Shown: positions 45,096 through 53,916, counted from the stretch's first letter. The stretch: 64,000 bases of DNA from Frankia alni ACN14a (GCF_000058485.1 NC_008278.1:5512962-5576961), one strand, 5' to 3'. Translations and numbers: made by a program. The notes: generated by a model from the sequence alone, not told the origin.

Positions 45096-45233
45096 CGCGA
45101 CGTGTGGCCGTCCGGATCGGGACGGCGGACCCGGCGCGGCGGGCGACCAACGTCACCCGGATCCACCGACGCCCGGCCCGGCCCGGAACGGCCGGTGACC
45201 TGCCCGCTCAGGGCCTCGGGAGGTGAGCGGCGG

Positions 45234-45518
45234 ATGACCGTGGACGGGCCGGCGGACGCCGGCACGAACCCCGATCGGGACATCGCCGCGCCGGCGGCGA
45301 CGGTGGACTCGCGTGGTCGGCGCTGCCCACTGCCGATCATCGACCTCGCCCGTGCGTTCGCCTCGTTGGTGCCCGGCGCCACGATCGCCCTCTGGGCCGA
45401 CGATCCGGCGGCGGGCCCGGACGTGGCGGCCTGGTGCCGGCTGCGGGGTCAGGAACTGGTGACGGTGCGCGCGCTGCCGGGCGGCGGCGAGGAGTTCGTC
45501 ATCCGTCGCCTGGCCTGA
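45234..45518 (+). CDS. tusA: TusA/SirA-family sulfur carrier
   Basis: A 94-residue cytoplasmic sulfur-relay protein. The hallmark DSRGRRCPLPIIDLARAF contains the CPxP motif whose cysteine carries the persulfide; GATIALWADDPAAGPDVAAW and the C-terminal strand EEFVIRRL complete the fold. GGGAGG lies 10 nt before ATG 45234. It probably receives sulfur from the adjacent cysteine desulfurase for thiolation of tRNA or cofactors. Confidence 0.9.
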   Translation: MTVDGPADAGTNPDRDIAAPAATVDSRGRRCPLPIIDLARAFASLVPGATIALWADDPAAGPDVAAWCRLRGQELVTVRALPGGGEEFVIRRLA

Positions 45519-45543
45519 TCGAGCGGCCCGCGGTTCGGCCCGC

Positions 45544-45562
45544 CGGCCGGTTCAGCCGGCCG
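45544..45562. terminator. Hairpin between tusA and adoK
   Basis: CGGCCGG (45544-45550) pairs with CCGGCCG (45556-45562), within a region of two 20-bp direct repeats (TTCGGCCCGCCGGCCGGTTC), between convergent genes. Confidence 0.5.
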
Positions 45563-45594
45563 CTCGGTTCGGCCCGCCGGCCGGTTCGGCCGGT

Positions 45595-46575
45595 TCAGAC
45601 CGCGGGCAGGTGCTCGGCGATCTCGGCGGCCGCGTCGGCGCCGTAGGCCTCGGTGATCCGCTTGAGCATGTCGGACGGCTCGGCGGTGTACTCCTGCGTG
45701 CCGACGGTCTCCAGCACCAGGGTCGCGAGCAGGCAGCCGACCTGGGCGGAGCGTTCGAGCGGCAGCTCCCAGGACAGCCCGGCGAAGAACCCGGAACGGA
45801 ACGCGTCGCCGACGCCCGTCGGGTCCGGAGTGGCCCGGGCGGGCACCACGGGGACGCGGATCGGGTCGCTCTCCGGCGCCTCGATCACCACGCCGTCCTT
45901 GCCGTGGGTGGTGACCCGCACGCCGACCTTCGCCAGGATCTCCGCGTCGCTCCAGCCGGACTTGCTGGCCAGCAGCGCCTTCTCGTACTCGTTGCAGAAC
46001 AGGTAGGCCGCACCGTCGACGAGCTCGCGGATCTGCGGGCCCGCCAGCAGCGCCAGCTGCTGGGACGGGTCGGCGGCGAAGGCGTAACCGCGCTCGCGGC
46101 ACTCCCGGCTGTGGCGCACCATCGCGTCCGGCGCGTTCGGGCTGATGATCACGACGTCCAGGCCGCCGAAGCGGTCCGCGATCGGCCCGAGCTCGATCTC
46201 GGCGGCCTCGTTCATCGCCCCCGGGTAGAAGGAGGCGATCTGGTTGAGATCCTCGTCGGTGGTGCAGACGAAGCGGGCCGTGTGCGCGATCTCACTGACC
46301 CGGATGGTGGTGGTGTCCACGCCGTGCCGGTCGAGCCAGGAGCGGTAGTCGGCGAAGTCCTCCCCGACGGCACCGACGAGGATCGGGTGCAGGCCGAGCT
46401 GGCCGAGACCGAACGCGATGTTGGCCGCGGTCCCACCGCGGCGGATCACGAGTTCGTCGACGAGGAAGGACAGCGACACGCTGTGGAGCTGATCGGCGAG
46501 CAGCTGCTCGGCGAAACGGCCCGGGAAGCGCATGAGGTGGTCGGTGGCAATGGAACCCGTCACGGCGATACGCAC
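45595..46575 (-). CDS. adoK: Adenosine kinase (PfkB family, Rv2202c type)
   Basis: A 326-residue cytoplasmic ribokinase-fold enzyme phosphorylating adenosine. The N-terminus VRIAVTGSIATDHLMRFPGR is nearly identical in pattern to mycobacterial AdoK; RRGGTAANIAFGLGQLG binds the sugar, FYPGAMNEAAEI follows, and the catalytic DPTGVGDAFRSGFFAGL holds the anion hole and base. The GTG start at 46575 fits homologues; GTG/ATG codons 21 nt upstream remain possible since no clear ribosome binding site is visible. Confidence 0.93.
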   Translation of the reverse strand: MRIAVTGSIATDHLMRFPGRFAEQLLADQLHSVSLSFLVDELVIRRGGTAANIAFGLGQLGLHPILVGAVGEDFADYRSWLDRHGVDTTTIRVSEIAHTARFVCTTDEDLNQIASFYPGAMNEAAEIELGPIADRFGGLDVVIISPNAPDAMVRHSRECRERGYAFAADPSQQLALLAGPQIRELVDGAAYLFCNEYEKALLASKSGWSDAEILAKVGVRVTTHGKDGVVIEAPESDPIRVPVVPARATPDPTGVGDAFRSGFFAGLSWELPLERSAQVGCLLATLVLETVGTQEYTAEPSDMLKRITEAYGADAAAEIAEHLPAV

Positions 46576-46636
46576 GATCGTGGAGCCTACCGGCACCTGT
46601 GGCGGTCCGGAACAGCCCCCGCCGCCGCGGGGAGAC

Positions 46637-46682
46637 GCACGAAGCCCGGCCCGACCGTGGTGGGTCGGACCGGGCTTCGTGC
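46637..46682 (-). terminator. Strong hairpin downstream of erpA
   Basis: GCACGAAGCCCGGCCCGACC (46637-46656) pairs over 20 bp, with a single mismatch, with 46663-46682 around a 6-nt loop. It lies 140 nt after the erpA stop and upstream of adoK, so adoK should have its own promoter. Confidence 0.8.
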
Positions 46683-46821
46683 ATCAGGCACTATCCGGCG
46701 GCTCCCGCGGGAGCCGGCCACGACCTCCGGGCCAGTGGCGACCTCCGTGCCGCTGGTGAGAGGAATGCACCAGGGCTGACAGGCGGTCGCCGCGGGCGGC
46801 CCGGGTCGGCCGCTCGGTCGA

Positions 46822-47184
46822 TCAGTGGAACGAGTCGCCGCAGGCGCAGGAGCCCTGCGCGTTGGGGTTGTCGATGGTGAAGCCCTGCTTCTCGATGGTG
46901 TCGACGAAGTCGATCGTCGCGCCGCCGAGGTACGGAGAGCTCATCCGGTCGAGGACGACCTTGACACCGGAGAAGTCCAGGACGGTGTCGCCGTCGAGGG
47001 ACCGCTCGTCGAAGAAGAGCTGGTAGCGCATGCCCGAGCAACCCCCGGGCTGCACCGCGATGCGCAGCTTGAGGTCATCCCGGCCCTCCTGCTCCAGCAG
47101 GGTCTTGACCTTGCCGGCGGCCGTGTCGGTGAGGATGACGGTCGAGGACTGCGTCGCGGTCTCCGTCGTGTCCTGAACGGTCAT
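46822..47184 (-). CDS. erpA: Iron-sulfur cluster insertion protein ErpA (HesB/IscA family)
   Basis: A 120-residue A-type carrier delivering Fe-S clusters to apoproteins. The three cysteines are in QPGGCSGMRYQL and the C-terminal GSCACGDSFH. VILTDTAAGKVKTLLEQEGR opens the domain. The acceptors could include the nearby Rieske protein or NadA. GGAG lies 8 nt before ATG 47184. The M. tuberculosis counterpart is Rv2204c. It is monocistronic, diverging from nadA. Confidence 0.95.
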   Translation of the reverse strand: MTVQDTTETATQSSTVILTDTAAGKVKTLLEQEGRDDLKLRIAVQPGGCSGMRYQLFFDERSLDGDTVLDFSGVKVVLDRMSSPYLGGATIDFVDTIEKQGFTIDNPNAQGSCACGDSFH

Positions 47185-47709
47185 AAGGAGTACTCCTGCC
47201 CTTGCTGGACGTGCCTGAGGTGCCAGGCATCACTGGTTCCGGTCGGGTACTGCGCTTCCGGTCGGTTGCATCCGGTCGGGTACTGCCCGCGGCGAACCGA
47301 GTGGCCTCGGCGACGCCCCGGGCACGGCACAGCGTCTGCGCCGACGTTCATGCCCAACACCATGGGACGGGATCCGCTTCCCATCGTAGCGATGCCGACG
47401 GAGCCGAGCCACGGCGCCGACCGGTGGGCCACGAGACGCCGATCACCTCCGATCACCCTGGGTCGCCTTTTCTCACCTCGGGTCGCCTTCTCGCCTGCGG
47501 TCACCTTCGTGACCACGTTCACGTCCGGGACCGAAGCGGGCCGAACAGGTCGAACAAGCCGGCGCCCGACCGGCGGAGCTCCGCATACGATGGGCGCGGG
47601 GAGTTAGAGTCTCATCGACCATTCGCGGACGACCTCCGGCGGGATCGCCGGCCGGTCGGCGCGGACGACCAGGCGGCCAGGCTGCGGGCCGGTCGACCAG
47701 AGGAGCGCC
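47185..47709. other. Divergent region between erpA and nadA
   Basis: About 525 bases without a supportable gene. It contains direct repeats of CCGGTCGGGTACTGC (near 47240 and 47270), a short dyad TGCCTGAGGTGCCAGGCA (47213-47230), and repeated TCACCTCGGGTCGCC-like units near 47460-47500. Promoters for both genes should lie here. Confidence 0.5.
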
Positions 47710-48915
47710 ATGACGATCAATCCGACCCTCGGGCGGGATCCGGCCCTCGCGCAGGTGGGCGTCACCCCGTCCCCGCTGGCCCTGCTGCTGCTCGGCCGCG
47801 GGTCGGACCCGGCAAGCGAGCGTGGCGTCGACTGCCCCGGCGAGCTGCCGCCGGCCGCCGACCCCACCCTCGCGGCCCGCGCCGCCGCCGCGAAGACCGC
47901 GCTCGGTGACCGGGTCTTCATCCTCGGGCACCACTACCAGCGCGACGAGGTCATCGCGTTCGCCGACGTGACCGGCGACTCGTTCAAGCTGGCCCAGCAG
48001 GCCGCCGCGCGTCCGCAGGCCGAGGCGATCGTCTTCTGCGGCGTCCACTTCATGGCCGAGAGCGCCGACATCCTCACCGGCGCGCACCAGCGGGTGATCC
48101 TGCCCGACCTCGCCGCCGGCTGCTCGATGGCCGACATGGCCACCGCCGAGCAGGTCGAGCAGGCCTGGGACGACCTGCTCGACGCCGGCGTCGCCGCGCA
48201 GACCGTCCCCGTCAGCTACATGAACTCCTCGGCCGCCATCAAGGCGTTCACCGGCCGGCACGACGGCACGATCTGCACCTCCTCGAACGCCCGGCGGGCG
48301 CTGGAGTGGGCGTTCGGCGAGCGCGGGGGGTCGAAGGTGCTGTTCCTGCCCGACCAGCACCTCGGTCGCAACACCGCCGTCGGCGAGCTGGGGATGACCG
48401 AGGCGGACTGCGTCGTCTACGACCCGCACCGGCCCGGCGGCGGGCTGACCCACCGCCAGCTCCGCGAGGCGAAGATGATCCTCTGGCGCGGGCACTGCTC
48501 GGTGCACGGGCGCTTCACCCGCGACAGCGTCGACGAGGTGCGCGCCCGCATCCCCGGGGTCACCGTCCTGGCGCACCCGGAGTGCCGCCGGGAGGTCGTC
48601 ACGGCGGCGGACCTGGTCGGTTCCACCGAATACATCATCTCCGTCGTCGACGCCGCCCCGGCCGGCTCGGCGTTCGCCATCGGCACCGAGCTGAACCTCG
48701 TGCAGCGGCTGGCGAAGCGGCACCCCGACAAGACCATCGTCTTCCTGGACCGTACGGTGTGTTTCTGCTCCACCATGAACCGGATCGACATGCCGCACCT
48801 CGTCTGGGCGCTGGAGTCGCTCGTCCGCGGCGAGACGGTCAACCAGATCTCCGTCGACCGGGACGTGGCCACCTTTGCCCGGAAGGCACTCGATCAGATG
48901 TTGGCTCTGCCCTGA
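47710..48915 (+). CDS. nadA: Quinolinate synthase A
   Basis: Condenses iminoaspartate with dihydroxyacetone phosphate to quinolinate in NAD synthesis; needs a 4Fe-4S cluster. The 401-residue protein shows ILGHHYQRDEVIAFAD, VFCGVHFMAESADIL, the cluster cysteine there and in WRGHCSVHGRF and VCFCSTMNRIDM, with VLAHPECRREV between. GAGGAG lies 7 nt before ATG 47710. nadB and nadC are not nearby. Its stop overlaps the DUF3043 start by one base (TGATG). Confidence 0.95.
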   Translation: MTINPTLGRDPALAQVGVTPSPLALLLLGRGSDPASERGVDCPGELPPAADPTLAARAAAAKTALGDRVFILGHHYQRDEVIAFADVTGDSFKLAQQAAARPQAEAIVFCGVHFMAESADILTGAHQRVILPDLAAGCSMADMATAEQVEQAWDDLLDAGVAAQTVPVSYMNSSAAIKAFTGRHDGTICTSSNARRALEWAFGERGGSKVLFLPDQHLGRNTAVGELGMTEADCVVYDPHRPGGGLTHRQLREAKMILWRGHCSVHGRFTRDSVDEVRARIPGVTVLAHPECRREVVTAADLVGSTEYIISVVDAAPAGSAFAIGTELNLVQRLAKRHPDKTIVFLDRTVCFCSTMNRIDMPHLVWALESLVRGETVNQISVDRDVATFARKALDQMLALP

Positions 48916-49529
48916 TGGCCCTGCTGAAGCGGCGTGGCTCCGCCGAGGCCGACGCCGAACCGCTCGCCGAGCAGGTCGAGCTCGACGATCAGGACCCGTC
49001 GGCCGACCCGCGGCGCACCGCGGCGAAGGGGCGTCCCACGCCGAAACGCTCGGACGCCCGGGCCGCCCGCGGCAGGACCGTCGCGCCGGCGGGCAAGGGC
49101 GCGAGCCGCCAGGACGCCAAGTCCGCCCGCCGCCGGCAGAGCCAGGAGTACCGGGCGGCGATGATGTCCGGGGACGTCAGCCGGCTGCCGCCGCGCGAGC
49201 GCGCCCCGGAGCGGGTGCTGGCACGCGACCTGGTCGACACCCGGCTCACCGTCGGCCCGTTCTTCCTGGTGGCCGCGGTCGTGTACTTCGTCGGCGGCCT
49301 GATCCCGAACGGCGTCGTCCGGCTCGCCGCGACCCTGCTGATGCTGCTCGGCATCATCGCGGTCGTCGTCGACTCGATCGTGCTCTCCTGGCAGGTGAGC
49401 CGTAAGGTCGCCGAGCGTTACCCGGACTCGCGGGTGCGGGTACGCGCCTACGCCGCGCAACGGGCCCTGCTGCCGCGCCGCTGGCGGCTGCCGCGCCCGC
49501 GGGTGTCCCGCGGCGACGCGCGGCCCTAG
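48915..49529 (+). CDS. DUF3043 family membrane protein
   Basis: A 204-residue protein of unknown function conserved in actinobacteria. A charged N-terminal half (Arg/Lys/Ala-rich, ending RRRQSQEYRAAMMSGD) precedes DLVDTRLTVGPFFLVAAVVY and two membrane segments (about 110-130 and 138-158). The C-terminal tail is basic (VSRKVAERYPDSRVRVRAYA). Its ATG overlaps the nadA stop by one nucleotide, so the two are cotranslated. Confidence 0.88.
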   Translation: MALLKRRGSAEADAEPLAEQVELDDQDPSADPRRTAAKGRPTPKRSDARAARGRTVAPAGKGASRQDAKSARRRQSQEYRAAMMSGDVSRLPPRERAPERVLARDLVDTRLTVGPFFLVAAVVYFVGGLIPNGVVRLAATLLMLLGIIAVVVDSIVLSWQVSRKVAERYPDSRVRVRAYAAQRALLPRRWRLPRPRVSRGDARP

Positions 49530-49609
49530 CCCTCAGCTGGGCTGCGAGCCCCGGCGTGGGTTACGCGGACCCTCGCCGGGGTGGGCGGACGCCGTCGTAG
49601 GTTTGTGAT

Positions 49610-50575
49610 GTGAAGCATCGGCGCCTGGGGCGCAGCGGCCTGTCCGTCAGCGAGATCTCCTACGGAAACTGGATCACCCACGGTGATCAGATCGAGGCGG
49701 ACGCGGCGACGGCCTGCGTGCGCGCCGCCCTCGACGAGGGCATCACGACCTTCGACACCGCGGACGTGTACGCGGGCACCCGCGCCGAGGCCGTGCTGGG
49801 CGACGCTCTCCAGGGCGTCCGCCGGGAGTCCTACGAGCTGTTCACCAAGGTCTACTGGCCGACCGGCCCCGGCGAGAACGACAAGGGCCTCGGCCGCAAG
49901 CACATCATCGAGTCCGCCCACGCCTCGCTGCGCCGGCTGCGCACCGACCATCTCGACGTCTACCAGGCGCACCGGTACGACCCGACGGTGCCGCTGGAGG
50001 AGACGCTGCGGGCCTTCGACGACCTGGTCCGCGCCGGCAAGGTGCTCTACATCGGGGTCTCGGAGTGGTCCGCCGAGCAGATCACCGACGCCGTGCGGAT
50101 CGCCGGCGAGCTGGGGCTGGACCGGATCATCTCCAACCAGCCGCAGTACTCGATGCTGTGGCGCACCATCGAGGCGGACGTCGTGCCCGCCAGCGAGAAG
50201 GCCGGCATCTCCCAGATCGTCTGGTCGCCGATCGCGCAGGGCGTGCTCACCGGCAAGTACCTGCCCGGTCAGCCGCCGCCGAGCGGCAGCCGCGCCACCG
50301 GCGGCACCGGCGAGAGGTTCATCTCCCGGCTGCTCAACGACGACGTCCTGACCGCGGTGCAGGACCTGCGCCCGATCGCCGCGGACGCCGACCTCAGCAT
50401 GGCCCAGCTCGCCGTCGCCTGGGTGCTCCAGAACGACAACGTCGCCTCGGCGATCATCGGCGCCTCCCGGCCGGAGCAGGTACGGGAGAACGTCAGGGCC
50501 GCCGGGGTGACCCTCGACCCGGCCCTGCTCAAGCGGATCGACGACGTGCTCGCCGACGTCATCCAGCGCGGCTGA
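49610..50575 (+). CDS. Aldo/keto reductase
   Basis: A 321-residue NADPH-dependent oxidoreductase with (beta/alpha)8 barrel, close to the voltage-gated potassium channel beta-subunit group. Features: HRRLGRSGLSVSEISYGNWI, FDTADVYAGTRAEAVLG (catalytic Asp and Tyr), LFTKVYWP (Lys), LDVYQAHRYDP (His) and the cofactor region SPIAQGVLTGKYLPG followed by ASAIIGASRPEQV. The GTG start at 49610 gives VKHRRLGRSG. Substrate unknown. Confidence 0.92.
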   Translation: MKHRRLGRSGLSVSEISYGNWITHGDQIEADAATACVRAALDEGITTFDTADVYAGTRAEAVLGDALQGVRRESYELFTKVYWPTGPGENDKGLGRKHIIESAHASLRRLRTDHLDVYQAHRYDPTVPLEETLRAFDDLVRAGKVLYIGVSEWSAEQITDAVRIAGELGLDRIISNQPQYSMLWRTIEADVVPASEKAGISQIVWSPIAQGVLTGKYLPGQPPPSGSRATGGTGERFISRLLNDDVLTAVQDLRPIAADADLSMAQLAVAWVLQNDNVASAIIGASRPEQVRENVRAAGVTLDPALLKRIDDVLADVIQRG

Positions 50576-50605
50576 GGCCGCCGCCGAACCCGATCGAGGT
50601 GACCG

Positions 50606-51415
50606 GTGAGTGCCGCCGACCCGACCTCCGACGAAGCCGAGTTACCCCCGCCGGCCGCGGGTGAGCACGTCCTGACCCGCGACGCCGGACCGGTCCGGTG
50701 GCTCACGCTGAACCGTCCCCACCGGCTCAACGCCCTGACCGCGGACTCCTACCGGGCGCTGCGGGCGGCGCTGGTGGCGGCGGACGGCGACGAGGCGGTG
50801 GCGGTGGTCGTGCTCACCGGCGCCGGGCGGGCGTTCTGCGCCGGCGCGGACCTCACCGAGCTTCCCGGCACCGACCGCGGCCGGCTCGTCGCCGACTTCG
50901 AGGCGCTCGTCCTCGCCCTGGCCGGCCTGGCCAAGCCGCTCGTCGCGGGGGTCCGCGGGCCGGCCGTCGGCCTGGGGATGACGATGCTGCTGCACTGCGA
51001 CCTGGTGGTGGTCGCGGAGTCGGCGCGGCTGCGGGCACCGTTCACCGAGCTGGGGACGGTGCCCGAGGCGATGAGCTCGGTGCTGCTGCCGCGGGCGGTC
51101 GGCGCCCAGCGGGCCGCCGAGCTGCTGTTCACCTCGCGCTGGCTGAGCAGCGCCGAGGCCGTCGAGTATGGCCTGGCGATCCGCCGCTGCCCCGACGCCG
51201 ACCTCGACGCTGTGACCGGCGAGCTCGCCGCGCGCATCGCCGCCTTCCCGGCGCCCGCGGTGGCGGCGACCAAACGCCTGCTGCGCGCCGGTCCCGCCGA
51301 GCCCGCGGCGGCGCCCCGGCCGGGGATCGAGCGGGCCGGGATCCAGATCGCCCGCGCGGTGCTGCGCCGCGAGCTCGCCGAGGGCGCCGCCCTGAACAGC
51401 CGGCTGGGCCGCTGA
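50606..51415 (+). CDS. Enoyl-CoA hydratase/isomerase family protein
   Basis: A 269-residue crotonase-fold enzyme acting on acyl-CoA. Key pieces are WLTLNRPHRLNALT, VVLTGAGRAFCAGADLTE (oxyanion hole), GPAVGLGMTMLLHCDLVVV and FTELGTVPEAMSS. The last carries the glutamate of hydratases or isomerases (ELG) and a second acidic residue. Exact substrate cannot be told. It lies 30 nt after the aldo/keto reductase gene and probably shares its transcript. Confidence 0.9.
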   Translation: MSAADPTSDEAELPPPAAGEHVLTRDAGPVRWLTLNRPHRLNALTADSYRALRAALVAADGDEAVAVVVLTGAGRAFCAGADLTELPGTDRGRLVADFEALVLALAGLAKPLVAGVRGPAVGLGMTMLLHCDLVVVAESARLRAPFTELGTVPEAMSSVLLPRAVGAQRAAELLFTSRWLSSAEAVEYGLAIRRCPDADLDAVTGELAARIAAFPAPAVAATKRLLRAGPAEPAAAPRPGIERAGIQIARAVLRRELAEGAALNSRLGR

Positions 51416-51515
51416 GCGGCTGGCGGCCCGACGCCCTCGGCTGCGGCCCGGCCTCCTCGGCTGCGGCCCGGCCTCCTCCGCCGCCGCGGGCGGGCGGGAC
51501 GCGACGGGAGCGGGA

Positions 51516-52112
51516 TCAGGCGCCGTCGACGGGTCGACCGAACGCCGCGGTCAGCGCGGCCCAGGTCCGATCCAGGTCGGAGCCCGGCAGGTACCGGCCG
51601 TCCAGTTCGAGGATGACCGTGCCGTGCGCCGCCGCCCACAGCGCCTGCGCGAGGTAGGGCTCCCCCGTGGCCCGGTAGAACGGCTCGCCCGCCCAGTCCT
51701 CCACCCCCGCGGTGAGCTGGTCGCGGCGTAGCGGGCCGGAGGTGACCAGGCGGTAGAGGTTCGGATGCGCGCGGGCGTGGGCGCGGTAGGCGGCCAGCAG
51801 GTCGCCGAGCACGCTCGCGGCGTCGGCGCGGTCGACGACACCGTGCAGCAGGTCGCCGATCTCGACCAGGGCGGCGTCGACCAGCCTGGCCTCCAGCTGG
51901 TTCTTGCCGGCGAGGTGCTTGTACAGCGAGGGCGCGCGGATGCCCAGCAGCTCGCCGAGCCGGCGCATCGTCAGCGCCGCCGCGCCCTCCTTCTCCAGCA
52001 CCTCCCGCGCGACCGCGATGATCTCGCCGAGCCGCGGCGAGGGCGGCGCCAGTGCGGGCCGGGGCGCGACGGGCGCCAGCGGCAGCCCACCCGAACCCTG
52101 CGGCGTCCCCAT
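51516..52112 (-). CDS. TetR-family transcriptional regulator
   Basis: A 198-residue repressor. The helix-turn-helix is PRLGEIIAVAREVLEKEGAA with LTMRRLGELLGIRAPSLYKHL, and the C-terminal ligand domain begins LEARLVDAALVEIGDLLHGV and contains PYLAQALWAAAHGTVILELD. It follows the deazaflavin oxidoreductase gene on the same strand, and two dyads resembling TetR operators lie upstream of that gene. It therefore probably represses the two-gene unit, including itself. A purine-rich GAGGGACGGGACGG precedes ATG 52112. Confidence 0.9.
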   Translation of the reverse strand: MGTPQGSGGLPLAPVAPRPALAPPSPRLGEIIAVAREVLEKEGAAALTMRRLGELLGIRAPSLYKHLAGKNQLEARLVDAALVEIGDLLHGVVDRADAASVLGDLLAAYRAHARAHPNLYRLVTSGPLRRDQLTAGVEDWAGEPFYRATGEPYLAQALWAAAHGTVILELDGRYLPGSDLDRTWAALTAAFGRPVDGA

Positions 52113-52180
52113 CCGTCCCGTCCCTCTCTCGCGCGCCCGTGCCGATCTCTCCCGCGGCGCCGGGGCGACGCCACGAAGGG

Positions 52181-52666
52181 TCAGCGCGCGGTCAGCGTGA
52201 AGACCGGATGGCGAGGGGCGATCCGGCGGATCTCCTCGTCGGTGGAGTCGGGCCCGATCCCGTCGAAGAAGGCGCCGACCTCGGCCTTCCATCGCTTCAG
52301 GTAGGCCCGCAGCACGGCGACACTGTCCGCCGGGTCCAGCTCGTCGGCGTGGTAGAGCGTACGCGAGCGCCCCCGCAGCAAGGACAGCTCACCACCCGCG
52401 GCGCGGACGTTGCGGACCCACTGCCCATGGCCGCGCGCCGACACCAGGTACTGCCGCCCCTCGTAGGTCAGCAGGTTCACCGGGGTCCGCCGCGGCTGGC
52501 CGCTGGACCGCCCGCGCACCTCCAGCACCCGGCTGCCCAGCACGCTCACCCCGGCCCGGGTCACCAGCGCCACCAGGCGGTTGGCCACGTTGCGGGTGAA
52601 CCAGCCGGGCGCGAGGTAATGCGCCCCGCCGGCGCGGGACGATGCCTGATCACGCTGCTCGCTCAT
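52181..52666 (-). CDS. Deazaflavin (F420)-dependent nitroreductase-family protein
   Basis: A 161-residue split beta-barrel protein of the Ddn type (nitroreductase family deazaflavin-dependent oxidoreductase). Features are VLEVRGRSSGQPRRTPVNLL (phosphate-binding), YLVSARGHGQWVRNVRAAGG and SVAVLRAYLKRWKAEVGAFF. Cytoplasmic, using F420H2. ATG 52666 has GGAGGTG 7 nt upstream. It is likely regulated by the TetR gene that follows. Confidence 0.9.
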   Translation of the reverse strand: MSEQRDQASSRAGGAHYLAPGWFTRNVANRLVALVTRAGVSVLGSRVLEVRGRSSGQPRRTPVNLLTYEGRQYLVSARGHGQWVRNVRAAGGELSLLRGRSRTLYHADELDPADSVAVLRAYLKRWKAEVGAFFDGIGPDSTDEEIRRIAPRHPVFTLTAR

Positions 52667-52693
52667 GGATCCACACCTCCGGGTCGACAATGC

Positions 52694-52734
52694 GGCTAAC
52701 ACCGTTAGCCACACCGCTAGCTAACAACGTTAGC
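52694..52734. promoter_or_regulatory. Two TetR-type operator dyads
   Basis: GGCTAAC-ACC-GTTAGCC (52694-52710) is a perfect 7-3-7 dyad and GCTAAC-AAC-GTTAGC (52720-52734) a perfect 6-3-6 dyad; their centres are 25 nt apart. They lie just upstream of the deazaflavin oxidoreductase gene, in the expected place for its promoter. Confidence 0.8.
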
Positions 52735-52809
52735 CAGAGCCTGTCAACCCGCTCCGGGCGGCATGCCAGGGCAGCCGGCGATCCTCTCCTCGCCGGATCC
52801 GAGGCCGCC

Positions 52810-53418
52810 ATGCGTTCAGCCGTGGCCTTCTTCGGTCGCGAGTTCGACACTGCTGCAGACATCGCCGTGCAGGCGCAAGCACGCGCACACCCGTACATCG
52901 TTCCGATGCTGGCCTGCGCACAGGCCCGCGCCTTCGCCCTTGCCGGGCGGCAGGACGAAGCGCGCTCCGCCCTGCGAACCATGGGCGAGAACATCTGGAC
53001 GGGCAAGCAGGTGCCGGGCCTCTCACCCATCGATGACGAAACGTACGAGGCGTTCAGTGCTGTCATCCTCGGTTACCTCGGCGCGGGCGAGGAAGCTGAA
53101 CCACACGCCAGAAGATCACTGACGATGCTGGCCCACAGCGGGCGATACAGGTCGACCGCCGGTACACATCTCGCACTCGCGCGCGCGTCTGTTCACCGCC
53201 GCCACCCCGACCCCGAACAAGCCGCCAGGGCCGCAGTCGACGCCGTAGCGACGATCGACGGCAGAGAGGTTCCTGACGGTCCCACCGTCGGCCGCGCCGC
53301 AGGCCTTTGGTGCATGCTGGTCCGCAACAACGACTGGGCACGCCTCGCATCTGTTCGGGATCTCGGCGACCAGGTTTCGTCCGGGCGACACGCTCTCCCT
53401 CCCGGGCCGACCATCTGA
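52810..53418 (+). pseudogene. Remnant of a TPR-containing regulator (C-terminal part)
   Basis: A 202-residue reading frame resembling the C-terminal helical repeats of the XRE-TPR regulators common in filamentous actinobacteria: RSAVAFFGREFDTAADIAVQ, ACAQARAFALAGRQDEARSA, LGYLGAGEEAEPHARRSLTM and THLALARASVHRRHPDPEQA. The N-terminal helix-turn-helix is missing; the open frame upstream runs through unrelated sequence, including the TetR operators. No good ribosome binding site precedes ATG 52810. Base composition is somewhat less GC-rich than neighbours. I read it as a decayed or truncated gene. Confidence 0.55.
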
Positions 53419-53703
53419 GGCGCTCACAGCGCTCTTCTCCGCGATGGGGAACGAGAGCGCGTGTCTGGCGACGCCGAGCTCGCGGGCGACGCCGGTCGGG
53501 GATCGGCGCGGCGCGCGAAACCGCGCCACGCGTCCCAATCCCGGCCCCGGCCAGCATGCGGTTCCGCGGAACCGCGCCGCGCCATCGGCCCGGTTCCATC
53601 GATGGCAGGCAGCATCACCGGCCACCAGGTACCGGCCACCGCCTGCTGGCCCACCACGTGCCGTGAGCAGGCCGGCATCGGGGAGGTCGGGACGCGGCAC
53701 GGA
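53419..53703. other. Intergenic region with an 18-bp palindrome
   Basis: About 285 bases without a gene I can support. It includes the perfect palindrome GCGGTTCCGCGGAACCGC (53558-53575). Degenerate repeats of GGTACCGGCCACC type occur near 53620. Confidence 0.5.
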
Positions 53704-53916
53704 TCAGGTGACCGGGCGCAGGCTCATCGGGCCGTAGATGCGGCGTCCGGCGTCGAGCAGGGTGACCTGGAGGACGCCCGCGGCGAGCAGGTCGCGCCAG
53801 GTCTCCCCGAGCCAGGTCTCGGCGTCGCCCTGGCTGGTGAAGGATTCGGAGCTCGACGCACCGCCGACCGTGACGATCGCTCCGTCGTCGCCCTCGTAAC
53901 GCCAGGTCCAGGTCAT
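53704..53916 (-). CDS. Small conserved actinobacterial protein
   Basis: A 70-residue soluble protein beginning MTWTWRYEGDDGAIVTVGG, with DAETWLGETWRDLLAAGVLQ and ending RRIYGPMSLRPVT. This layout is familiar from small uncharacterised actinobacterial proteins. GAAGGGA lies about 8 nt before ATG 53916. Function unknown. Confidence 0.75.
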   Translation of the reverse strand: MTWTWRYEGDDGAIVTVGGASSSESFTSQGDAETWLGETWRDLLAAGVLQVTLLDAGRRIYGPMSLRPVT

